Source: Planctomycetota bacterium
GTDB taxonomy: Bacteria > Planctomycetota > UBA8108 > JACQVS01
Assembly (NCBI GenBank): GCA_028280485.1
Contig: JANQLS010000017.1
Location: forward strand, 1 to 33,721
DNA: 33,721 nt
Reading direction: 5' to 3'
Position numbers and translations under genes: made by a program. The number at the start of each line of letters is the position of its first letter. Positions within the stretch are counted from its first letter, which is position 1. Below the pieces are notes generated by a model. The model was not told where the DNA came from. It worked only from the letters and a program-made list of their open reading frames with translations, and searched no databases. Below, piece after piece: positions 16,245-23,645 of the stretch.

Positions 16245-17201
16245 ATGAGACCTTTATCGACTGCGATTTTAAGTTGGGCAACTTTAGCGCTCGCTTTCAC
16301 CTTTGCCCTACCGGTAGCTCTTCACGCTCAAGGCAAGAATACGGATTCGTTGGTCTTGCCCCAAAAGGACACTGACCTTCCTGAACCTAAGAACGATCAG
16401 AAAGCTATCGATATCGTTGAGAAGTATCTGACTGCAATCGGCGGGCGAGAAGTTCTCAATTCTATCAAAGATAAAAGCATGACCTTCGAGACCACGAAGT
16501 ATGCTCCCACCGGAAACACCAAAGCTAAGCTTCAACTCTTCCGTAAGCGGGGCTTCAAAGTCCGCGAACAGTGGGATATCCCTGGTTTCAAAATCAAAGA
16601 TGCCCCTCTTAAGTTCGTTCAAGTTTATGACGGCTTCGATGGTTGGGTTCAAATGTTCGGTACCGTTTCCCCTTTGGAAGGACGTACCTTGAGTATCTTC
16701 GTTTGGGATAAGCCTATCGCCGATTTCTTCATGACTTGGAAGCAAGATGGTTACTCCTTAACCTACCTCGACCAAGGAGAGGTCAATGGAGAACCCGTTG
16801 AAATCGTTCAGTGTTTAGACTTCACCGGTAAGAATCGAGTTCGTTATTACTTCTCACAAAAATCAGGACTCCTTCTGAAGAAGCAATGGCGTGAAGACGG
16901 TCGTGATGGTTCAGTCAGTAAAGAAGATTTCTTCAAGAGTTATCGCTCGATCACCTTCCGCGACAATCCTAAGTTCAAGCTCAAAGTCGCTCTGGAACAT
17001 GTGATTACCAAAGATGGTAAGCCCGACACCGATCGTACTTACACGAACTTTGTAATCAACTCTGGCTTAGACGATTCTATCTTTGCCAAGCCCAAGGGAG
17101 TCCCCTTCAAGAAGGGCGCTGGTGGAGCCAACGCAGCTCTCAATGCTCTCCAAAAAGCTCAAAAGGCTAAAGCGAATACAGAAGCAAAAAAGGATAAATA
17201 G
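16245..17201 (+). CDS. Secreted LolA-like (outer-membrane lipoprotein carrier-type) protein
   Basis: This 318-residue protein has a clear signal peptide (MRPLSTAILSWATLALAFTF, cleavage probably after LHAQG or ALHA near residue 28). The mature protein begins with a segment seen in LolA-like beta-sheet proteins (IVEKYLTAIGGREVLNSIKDKSMTF), followed by alternating strands of the type VQVYDGFDGWVQ, VEIVQCLDFTGKNRVRYYFSQKSGLLLKKQW. This fold binds lipid or lipoprotein in the periplasm. It is longer than true LolA (about 200 residues) and lacks close motif identity, so a general periplasmic carrier or sensor is as likely. The C-terminus is Ala/Lys-rich. AAAGGA precedes the ATG, and a strong terminator follows, so it is probably monocistronic and well expressed. 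Confidence 0.7.
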   Translation: MRPLSTAILSWATLALAFTFALPVALHAQGKNTDSLVLPQKDTDLPEPKNDQKAIDIVEKYLTAIGGREVLNSIKDKSMTFETTKYAPTGNTKAKLQLFRKRGFKVREQWDIPGFKIKDAPLKFVQVYDGFDGWVQMFGTVSPLEGRTLSIFVWDKPIADFFMTWKQDGYSLTYLDQGEVNGEPVEIVQCLDFTGKNRVRYYFSQKSGLLLKKQWREDGRDGSVSKEDFFKSYRSITFRDNPKFKLKVALEHVITKDGKPDTDRTYTNFVINSGLDDSIFAKPKGVPFKKGAGGANAALNALQKAQKAKANTEAKKDK

Positions 17202-17241
17202 AGCCGATTCGTTCCTTTGATCCGCTTTCGTTCTTAAATTT

Positions 17242-17283
17242 AAAAAAAGCCCTCTGCTTTTAGCAGAGGGCTTTTTTTTTTTT
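17242..17283 (+). terminator. Rho-independent terminator of the LolA-like gene
   Basis: GCCCTCTGC pairs with GCAGAGGGC over a TTTTA loop, flanked by seven A and about twelve T. It lies 40 bases after the stop codon. Confidence 0.95.
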
Positions 17284-17366
17284 GAAAATCCAAATTTACT
17301 AATTCGGGTTTCATTCAGTTGTCGTGAATTTCGAACGGCGTATTATTGTTAGTAGGCGCTTCTATT

Positions 17367-17503
17367 ATCCCTCGCTAAAGCTTCGGGCTTCCTGGGCGTG
17401 AATTGCCTTCGATGCAAAACTGCGGAATGAATCATCACCAAAGGCATCATTAAGCTGTAATCGAATTGACCAACCCTCCAAGCCCGAAGCTTTAGCGAGG
17501 GAT
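17367..17503. repeat. REP-like inverted repeat, copy B (variant core)
   Basis: Perfect 24-bp arms at 17367-17390 and 17480-17503 with core CCCGAAGCTTTAGCGAGGG enclose an 89-base spacer. The same 24-base arm recurs at 20522-20545. Confidence 0.85.
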
Positions 17504-17550
17504 CGGCAACTCATCACGTCCTGAATTCGCGGGAACGTACGGGCACAAAA

Positions 17551-17590
17551 AAATTGCCCCGGGCCTGGAGAGGGGCGCCCGGGGCAATTT
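17551..17590 (-). terminator. Terminator-like hairpin downstream of rlmN
   Basis: AAATTGCCCCGGGC (17551-17564) pairs perfectly with GCCCGGGGCAATTT (17577-17590). On the minus strand it runs into a T tract. It lies about 335 bases past the rlmN stop, so an unannotated transcript end or a long 3' UTR is implied. Confidence 0.7.
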
Positions 17591-17925
17591 AAATGGGAAG
17601 ATTTAGAATCTTCCGAAATATTCAGGATCGACATCAGGGAGAAGGATGATGGATAAGGAGGGAGGAGTCGATGCCTAAATATTTAAAGAGAGAGGGATCA
17701 AGTAGGGGTCACAAAGATTTATGAAAGAAAAGATTGCAAGGCCCGTACCGACTTCAGGGTATTTCGTGCTCTAAGACTTACTGAAATTCTTAAGTGCTTA
17801 CAATCTAAGGTTGAAAGAGTCGACAGGGGCAAGGATCTGGTGACTTTGGTTGAAGTCGGCGGGCGTTTTTGACTTTGTTTTCGGATCTCAGTGGATTCAA
17901 TTTCGGAGAACTGTACGAATCACAG

Positions 17926-19047
17926 TCAAGATTTGTCGTCAGCGTGAAGGAGGGAGAGTTGGCCGCAAGCGCCTTGAATGTCTTCACCTCGACTACGGCG
18001 AATCATAATTTCGCCATCGAATCGAGTTGCGATCTCATTTCGAAACCATTGGATTTGCGGTACGGTCGGCTTGCCGTAGTGAGCTTGGGGGAAAGGATTA
18101 AATCCGATGAGGTTGACTCTCGAGGGAGTAGAGCGTGCGATTCGAGCTAAAGCTCGAGCATCCTCTTCGCTGTCGTTAACTCCCGGTAGGATGATGTATT
18201 CAAAGGTGACTTTCTTTCCCGTGATCCGATGGTGTTCTTTAATCGAACTCAAAAGCATCTCTAATGGATACTGTTTATTGAGGGGAATGATTTCATCACG
18301 AAGTTCATCATTAGTGGCGTGAAGAGATACAGCCAATTTCACTTGAGGATGAAGTTTGGCCAACTCGATGATTCTCTTTGGGATCCCTACTGTCGAGAGA
18401 GTCAAGCGTCGAGTTCCCAAACCTAACTGATCGGGAGCGGTTAGGATCTCAATCGATTTGTAAACATTCGGGGCGTTCAGGAGGGGTTCACCCATCCCCA
18501 TAAAAACAATGTTCGTGGGGAGCATGCCGGTGGAATGACTGAGTTGAATCACTTGGTCGACGATTTGGCCGGGTGTCAATTGGCCATCAAATCCCCCGTA
18601 ACCAGTCGCACAAAACGTACATTTAACGGGGCAGCCCGCTTGAGTGGAGATACAAAACGTTCTTCGATTCCCATCGGGAATGAACACGGACTCTAAAGCG
18701 TGGCCGCTATTGAGTCTCCACAAAAACTTTTCAGTTCCGTCTTCAGAAACTTGGCGGTTGGATTCGGTGAGGGGGTGCAGAATCGTTTTTTGGGCTAAGT
18801 TCTCTCTGAACGCTTTCGGCAGGTCGCTCATTTGGTCGAACGAAGTCGCCAAGTGTTTGAACACCCAGGAAGACAGAGTTTTTCCCCGGTAGGCAGGTTG
18901 TTTTTCTTCTTTAAGGAGAGCCCCGATCGATGCCTTCCATTCATCTCCCGTTAATCCCACCAACTCCAAGCGATCCTTGGGATCTTGGCTCGCGAGGGTA
19001 GGATCAGTATCAGAGATATTTTGAGGGGGATGATTGGGGGTGTTCAA
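17926..19047 (-). CDS. rlmN: Dual-specificity rRNA/tRNA adenine-C2 methyltransferase RlmN
   Basis: This 373-residue radical-SAM enzyme methylates C2 of A2503 in 23S rRNA and A37 of some tRNAs. The iron-sulfur motif is CPVKCTFC (Cys139, 143, 146). The methyl-carrying Cys is Cys361 in SRGEDIQGACGQL. GMGEPLLN, STVGIPKRI and VSLHATND are all family landmarks, and length fits. The reading frame begins at a TTG (19047) without a clear Shine-Dalgarno site. The first ~28 residues are unconserved, so the true start may lie downstream. The gene stands alone on the minus strand. Its terminator-like hairpin is at 17551-17590. Confidence 0.95.
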   Translation of the reverse strand: MNTPNHPPQNISDTDPTLASQDPKDRLELVGLTGDEWKASIGALLKEEKQPAYRGKTLSSWVFKHLATSFDQMSDLPKAFRENLAQKTILHPLTESNRQVSEDGTEKFLWRLNSGHALESVFIPDGNRRTFCISTQAGCPVKCTFCATGYGGFDGQLTPGQIVDQVIQLSHSTGMLPTNIVFMGMGEPLLNAPNVYKSIEILTAPDQLGLGTRRLTLSTVGIPKRIIELAKLHPQVKLAVSLHATNDELRDEIIPLNKQYPLEMLLSSIKEHHRITGKKVTFEYIILPGVNDSEEDARALARIARSTPSRVNLIGFNPFPQAHYGKPTVPQIQWFRNEIATRFDGEIMIRRSRGEDIQGACGQLSLLHADDKS

Positions 19048-19624
19048 TTTTAGGAAGATTAGCTCTCTTAGATATTTCTGTTAAGACGGGAATGATTGAA
19101 TCCAAGATTCTACCGGATGATTGAAGGAGAAAAATACAAATTTGAGGGGCGGGATGAGATTAATTGGCCTCTGAATGGGAAGGATTAACTTTTAAGAATG
19201 AGGAAGTCAAGTTAAGGGTCGTATTTAAGTTTTAATTGAGATTAATCAAATCTTGCTTGGTAAAGACTCACTGATGATGAGGATTGAAGGGGATCAAGCA
19301 TAAGCTCATTGTTAAATTATAGTTCAGCTTTAGCTTTGCCTTGAAGGCTTGGTTTTATTCAAAAGCGAATTTACGCTTGTGGCGTCATTTCGCCAAGGGA
19401 TAAACGTCCGTAATATCTTAGCCGATAGCTGAATTTTGCTTAAATAGCATGGTTTCATTTAAAAACGCTTTTGGATTTGAGGCGTACATTTCGCCAAGGG
19501 CTGAAAGCCCGCAATATCATAGCCCAGGGCAAAGCAGCGAAGCTGCGCCGCCCTGGGTTGGAAGATCATAAATCTGAGCCCTGTAAAGGGCGGCAATAAT
19601 ACTATATTGAATCCTTACATCCCT
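19048..19624. repeat. Intergenic region with degenerate direct repeats
   Basis: No gene is supported. Two related units occur at about 19350-19435 and 19448-19535, sharing TTTCGCCAAGGG, then (G)TAATATC or CAATATC, TTAGCC or ATAGCC. The second ends in a GC-rich palindrome (GCCCAGGGC...GCCGCCCTGGG, about 19523-19558). A third related stretch (CCAAGGGCTGTAAGCCCGCA) is at about 20613-20671. They look like a second dispersed palindromic family. Confidence 0.6.
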
Positions 19625-20404
19625 TTACTCGTTCACTAATATCTTCCGGTCCGGAGTGATTTGAATCTTGATCCCTGGCCGCAATCGAACTTCTGGTGGC
19701 TTTGCATTTTGAACTTTAGTTTTCGAATGATCATCAACGGATTTCTGGACCGACTCCGCTTCTTTTACTGATAGATACGCATGGTCTTCATCGTACCTAA
19801 AAACAAGATGATCAGGACCGATCAATAGTTCCTCGAAGGCTAAGTTTTGGTATTTGTTAACAGAGTGAACTTTGGGGGCAGCTCGTACTCGGTGGGGAGA
19901 GTATACGGGGCGAATTCCACTGGAATTTCTTTGTGTTGTCCCCTTTCGAACATCTCGGTATACCGCTCGCCACAAAAGTGCTGGCCTCCACGAGCCATCA
20001 GCGATAAAGGTGATCGGGATACCTCGGTAGTTGATGGTGAAATTACCTTCTCGTTCAAGAAAGAGATAGAGAGTGGATAAGGGCCAGGATGGATACCAAA
20101 ATCCACCTATTAGAAATCGTTGATTGGCATAAAAGAATCCATGGTCCTCTCCAAAATCATAATACTCAATTCCCTTGTCCGAGCGGTGCATCTGGGGAAT
20201 GATCCTTTTGGGTACATCGGTTCTTTCAACGATGATGGATGAACTGTGAAACGTTCCAAATGCCACTAGATTCTTTTTCTGAGGAAAATCGATGATTTGA
20301 ACTTCGCTTTGAGTCAGTTCATTCATATCCTCCTGTACGGTCACACAAGAAGGCAGTAATACAATGGAAAATAGGGGAATGAGGAGGGACAGTTTGTGAA
20401 TCAT
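19625..20404 (-). CDS. Lipoprotein of unknown function
   Basis: I chose the ATG at 20404, which gives about 259 residues beginning MIHKLSLLIPLFSIVLLPSC, a signal peptide with lipobox LPSC (Cys20). The frame extends 38 codons upstream, but that part would bury the signal peptide. The mature protein is rich in aromatics and beta-strand-like segments (GIEYYDFGEDHGFFYANQRF, GNFTINYRGIPITFIADGSWR). It ends with a charged stretch and RPGIKIQITPDRKILVNE. No family is recognised. No Shine-Dalgarno sequence is obvious. It is flanked by palindromic repeats on both sides, so it is likely a single-gene unit. Confidence 0.6.
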   Translation of the reverse strand: MIHKLSLLIPLFSIVLLPSCVTVQEDMNELTQSEVQIIDFPQKKNLVAFGTFHSSSIIVERTDVPKRIIPQMHRSDKGIEYYDFGEDHGFFYANQRFLIGGFWYPSWPLSTLYLFLEREGNFTINYRGIPITFIADGSWRPALLWRAVYRDVRKGTTQRNSSGIRPVYSPHRVRAAPKVHSVNKYQNLAFEELLIGPDHLVFRYDEDHAYLSVKEAESVQKSVDDHSKTKVQNAKPPEVRLRPGIKIQITPDRKILVNE

Positions 20405-20897
20405 GATTTGATACTGGAAAAAGGAATTCTGCTGATCGACGAACGAATTAAAGCAAAAACAAGTCCTAAAGAAGTTTAATGTGAATCGAATCCAATTTGT
20501 AGTTGTTCTTTTAACCATTGGAAGCCCGAAGCTTTAGCGAGGGATAGCAAATGAGGACCGTATTGAAAATTATGATGAGTACGTGAGTCGAATTAATCTT
20601 AGCTGTCGTATCACCCAAGGGCTGTAAGCCCGCAACTTTATAGCCCGGGGCAGAGCGAAGCGCCGCCCTGGGAAAGAAGCGTAAGCGAGGGATGGCAAAC
20701 AATTTTATGAATGTCAACAATTGTCTTTTGAAGCTAGGCTCCGTACCAAATTGAAGTCCAAAGCGATATTAAATCATAATCGTGTAGTCGCTAAAGCTTC
20801 GCGCTTGGAAGGATTGCCGAATTTTGGGAGAGAACCAGGGTGTATAAATTTCGACCACTTTGCGGGTCGCTTGATCAATAATCAAACAAAACGTAAA
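20405..20897. other. Repeat-rich intergenic region
   Basis: No convincing gene. It includes REP-like arm copy C (20522-20545), a CAAGGGCTGTAAGCCC...GCCGCCCTGGG palindrome (about 20613-20671), and a degenerate opposite arm (TCGCTAAAGCTTCGCGCTT, about 20788-20806). Confidence 0.55.
20522..20545. repeat. REP-like arm, copy C
   Basis: Identical over 24 bases to the arm at 17480-17503 (core CCCGAAGCTTTAGCGAGGG). A degenerate inverted partner lies at about 20788-20806. Confidence 0.8.
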
Positions 20898-21872
20898 TCA
20901 GACCCTCGGTCGACGAATCCCCAGTTTACTACACAAATACTTCAATTGGTGTCGGCTCAGTTTGAGCTGCTCTGAAGCCATCACGTAATTCCAATTGAAC
21001 TGAGTGAGGGTTTGAGTGATGAGTTGGCGCTGGAAGATCTCAACTTGCTCTTGGAAGGGTTTGAGGTCGGCTTCTAAATTTGTCTTAGGTTTCGAACGGG
21101 GAGGTTCTTTTGGTTCTTCCCTCGGCTGAGATGTCCGTGAGCGAACAAATACAGGAAGATCGTGAACTCTTAAGATCTCGCCTTGAGTTGAAGCGACTGC
21201 GCATTCCAAAACGGCTTGCAATTCGCGGATATTGCCCGGCCACGAATAGTTCTTTAGGGTTTCTAAAGTTTGGCGTTCAAAGCGACGAACTTTCTTTCCG
21301 AATCGATTTGAAATCTCTTTTAACAAGAGGGTGGCTAGGCTCTCGACTTCATTCTTTCGATCTCTCAAGGGGGGGAGTTTGAGCTCGATTACTTTGATGC
21401 GGTAGTAAAGGTCATTTCTAAACTGACCTTCTTTAAGTTTGGCATCAAAGGATTCACTCGTCGAAGTGATCAAGCGGAAGTCGATCGGCTTGGAATGTTC
21501 GGCGCCTAAGGGATGAACTTCTTTTTCTTGGAGTGCTCTGAGAAGGCGAGTTTGATTGGGAAGGCTCAGGTGGTCGATGCCATCTAAAAAAAGTGTTCCC
21601 CCCGAGGCTGAAGGAATTTTTCCCAATCGAGATTTTATGGCACCCGTGAACGCTCCTCGTTGGTGGCCGAAGAGTTCGCTCTCGAAGAGTTCTTCGCGCA
21701 AGGTGCCACAGTCAACAGGCACGAAGGGACCTTTTTGCCGTGAGGAGTGTTGATGGATGAGCTTTGCCGTAAAGTCTTTCCCGGTTCCAGACTCTCCACT
21801 CAGGAGGATCGAAGAATCGGTAGAAGCTACCCGCTTAATAAGTGGCTGGAGGCGATTAGAAGTGACACTCAT
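20898..21872 (-). CDS. Sigma-54-dependent transcriptional activator (AAA+ domain and Fis-type HTH, no N-terminal sensor)
   Basis: This 324-residue protein has the layout of PspF-type bacterial enhancer-binding proteins: AAA+ domain from about residue 5, no receiver domain, then a Fis-type helix-turn-helix (about 297-320, EQLKLSRHQLKYLCSKLGI). Walker A is GESGTGKD (26-33). GAFTGA, the loop that contacts sigma-54, is intact (73-78). The arginine-finger region FRNDLYYR (151-158) is intact. Walker B reads GTLFLDGID: the usual catalytic Glu after Asp97 is Gly98, encoded GAT GGC. In PspF that Glu is needed for ATP hydrolysis, so this copy may remodel polymerase weakly, or need a partner. A Pro/Lys/Arg-rich linker (about 245-270) precedes the HTH. 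A tandem-repeat array lies about 210 bases upstream. Confidence 0.85.
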   Translation of the reverse strand: MSVTSNRLQPLIKRVASTDSSILLSGESGTGKDFTAKLIHQHSSRQKGPFVPVDCGTLREELFESELFGHQRGAFTGAIKSRLGKIPSASGGTLFLDGIDHLSLPNQTRLLRALQEKEVHPLGAEHSKPIDFRLITSTSESFDAKLKEGQFRNDLYYRIKVIELKLPPLRDRKNEVESLATLLLKEISNRFGKKVRRFERQTLETLKNYSWPGNIRELQAVLECAVASTQGEILRVHDLPVFVRSRTSQPREEPKEPPRSKPKTNLEADLKPFQEQVEIFQRQLITQTLTQFNWNYVMASEQLKLSRHQLKYLCSKLGIRRPRV

Positions 21873-22274
21873 GCGCTCAGTTTAATTCGTAATTGGGGCT
21901 GTCTCAAGATTCCCATCTTGAATTTTAAGTGGTGATAAAGTTGTTCGCCGATAACTTGTGATACCTGGAACTTCGGGTTAAGCTCATACAGCCCTTCCAC
22001 CGGGTGCCTGCCCTTCATCACTCCGTTTCCCTGATTAGAGTTCATCTTTATTTATTAAATGAACCCTGTAGCGCCACCCCAGATACGTTTCTAAACGGAC
22101 AATCTGATACGTTTCTAAACGGACAATCTGATACGTTTCTAAACGGACAATCTGATACGTTTCTAAACGGACAATCTTGCGGGTGGCTGTCTTAAAAGCT
22201 CAAAGAATCTCTTAAGCAAATTTAAAACCATTTCACACGCTCCTGAAGTTTCGACGGCATTCGAGGCTTCTAAT
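21873..22274. other. Divergent intergenic region between activator gene and dprA
   Basis: Contains the 4 x 24-bp array at 22082-22177. A GTG-started 63-codon frame (22004-22195) would read the array as DTFLNGQS repeated, but it has no other support. I found no canonical -24/-12 sigma-54 promoter (GG-N10-GC); the closest, TGGC...AGC near 22182-22199, has the wrong spacing. Confidence 0.6.
22082..22177. repeat. Perfect tandem array, 4 copies of a 24-bp unit (iteron-like)
   Basis: Copies at 22082-22105, 22106-22129, 22130-22153 and 22154-22177 are identical. Each contains the imperfect palindrome CGTTTCTAAACG (CGTTT/AAACG arms with a 2-base centre), preceded by GATA and followed by GACAATCT. 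Unit length is a multiple of three. It sits between a sigma-54 activator gene and dprA. Confidence 0.95.
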
Positions 22275-23471
22275 ATGACATCCATTTACCATTCCAATTC
22301 TTCAACGCATGAAGACCATCGCTCGACCGAGTTTTTACTGAGTGCCCATCTCGCATTTTTATACCGGCCGGAACTCGTGAGTACTCTTTTAGATACTTTT
22401 CCAAGCTTGCCCCAGTTCTTTGCCATTTTAAATGGGAACTTCAAGCCGACACTCGCCCAAGAAGAATTCATCCAAAATTTAAATCCTCGGTTCAGAAAAA
22501 GGCTTCAAAAGGGGCATTGGCAGGGAGAGGCTCAAAAAGAAATTCACATTCTGAAAAAGCGGGGGGTAGAAGCTATCGACATCACCACTGCCGAGTATCC
22601 CCCGTTGCTCAAGGAGATTAGCCACGCTCCTCTGATCTTGTTTTCAAAGGGGAGCCCCATCCATTCTCTTCCACTCACGGTGGGTCTCATCGGTACTCGT
22701 CGTCCCAGTCCTTACGGGGAGCGCCAAGCTCAACGTTTCTCCCGCGAGTTGGCGAAAATGGGAGTGACGATCGTTAGCGGTTTAGCCCGTGGCGTCGACA
22801 GTTTAGGTCATCGAGCAGCTCTCGAAGTGGGAGGTCAGACCATCGCGGTGTTGGGTTCGGGTTTAGGCAAGATCTACCCCCATGAGAACAAGCGATTAGC
22901 TCAGCAGATTCAAGAGAAGAAGCAAGGTGCCCTCATTAGTGAATTCCCCTTTGACGTAAAACCCTTTAAGCATCACTTCCCTCTTCGTAACCGCTTGATC
23001 AGTGGAATGTCTCAGGCGCTGCTCGTCATCGAAGCGAGTGAAAAAAGTGGAACTCTTCATACCGTGGATTGGGCATTGGAACAAAATCGACCCGTGTTCG
23101 TCTTGCCGGGAAGAGTTGAAGATGAAGAAGCCCAGGGATGCCTTCACTTGATTCAAGGTGGAGCCTACCCGGTGGTTCATCCTAGAGAGATCTTAGACTT
23201 TCTCTCTTCTAAGGTTCCGTCCAAATTTCGTACGATTGAAGAGCGGCCATTATCGGAATGTCGGCCTGAGCAGAATCTTCAAGATCCATTTTTAAAGCGA
23301 TTGCTACCCTTATTTAAACAAAAGGACCTCTGGCATCCCGATGAGCTTTCACAGTCCCTAAATGAAAGCCCTCTTGAGCTCTTAGCCAAGATCAACCAAT
23401 TGGAAAACGAAGGGTATCTCAGTCGGCAGGGGGGCGGTTGTTACAGTTTAGGGATAAGTTCGGTTGAGTAG
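22275..23471 (+). CDS. dprA: DNA-processing protein DprA (Smf)
   Basis: This 398-residue cytoplasmic protein binds incoming single-stranded DNA during natural transformation and loads RecA. The Rossmann-like core runs from about residue 137 to 315: VGLIGTRRPSPYG, VSGLARGVDSLGHRAAL, IAVLGSGLGKIYPHEN, GALISEFPF, FPLRNRLISG and VIEASEKSGTLHTVDWAL are family landmarks. A C-terminal winged helix (about 335-395) is present. The N-terminal ~120 residues correspond to the SAM-like/helical part, more divergent. No other competence genes are in the window. DprA is also found in bacteria not known to be transformable. Confidence 0.95.
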   Translation: MTSIYHSNSSTHEDHRSTEFLLSAHLAFLYRPELVSTLLDTFPSLPQFFAILNGNFKPTLAQEEFIQNLNPRFRKRLQKGHWQGEAQKEIHILKKRGVEAIDITTAEYPPLLKEISHAPLILFSKGSPIHSLPLTVGLIGTRRPSPYGERQAQRFSRELAKMGVTIVSGLARGVDSLGHRAALEVGGQTIAVLGSGLGKIYPHENKRLAQQIQEKKQGALISEFPFDVKPFKHHFPLRNRLISGMSQALLVIEASEKSGTLHTVDWALEQNRPVFVLPGRVEDEEAQGCLHLIQGGAYPVVHPREILDFLSSKVPSKFRTIEERPLSECRPEQNLQDPFLKRLLPLFKQKDLWHPDELSQSLNESPLELLAKINQLENEGYLSRQGGGCYSLGISSVE

Positions 23472-23645
23472 ATTATCGGTCATTGGTTCTGCCAAACTCC
23501 TTCCTCCATCGTATCTTTGAATGACTCTCCGCAGGTCACCTGGAGAACAATTTAGTTTCTGTTAGAGCATCCTTCTTCGATTTATGGAACGGGAGCAGTC
23601 CGTTCGGGAAGGAGCAGAAACCTTGTTGTGTAGAGTTCATGATGG

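Larger units (their letters stand above)
17202..17925. other. Convergent intergenic region with two terminators and palindromic repeat
   Basis: Between two convergent genes. It contains the terminator of the LolA-like gene (17242-17283), a REP-like inverted repeat (17367-17503) and the minus-strand terminator-like hairpin (17551-17590). No coding frame is convincing. Confidence 0.65.

Noticed and set aside
20405..20518. Upstream extension of the lipoprotein gene by 38 codons
   Set aside because: It would place the signal peptide and lipobox inside the protein, so the ATG at 20404 is preferred.
22082..22177. Array considered as CRISPR
   Set aside because: Units are head-to-tail with no spacers, and no cas genes are present.
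22004..22195. Short GTG-started frame encoding DTFLNGQS repeated four times
   Set aside because: The repeat is explained by the DNA array; the flanking residues and start have no support as a protein, and it lies in a divergent promoter region.
22178..22274. Sigma-54 promoter before dprA
   Set aside because: The best GG...GC pair has 11 bases between instead of 10, and the context does not match TGGCAC/TTGC.
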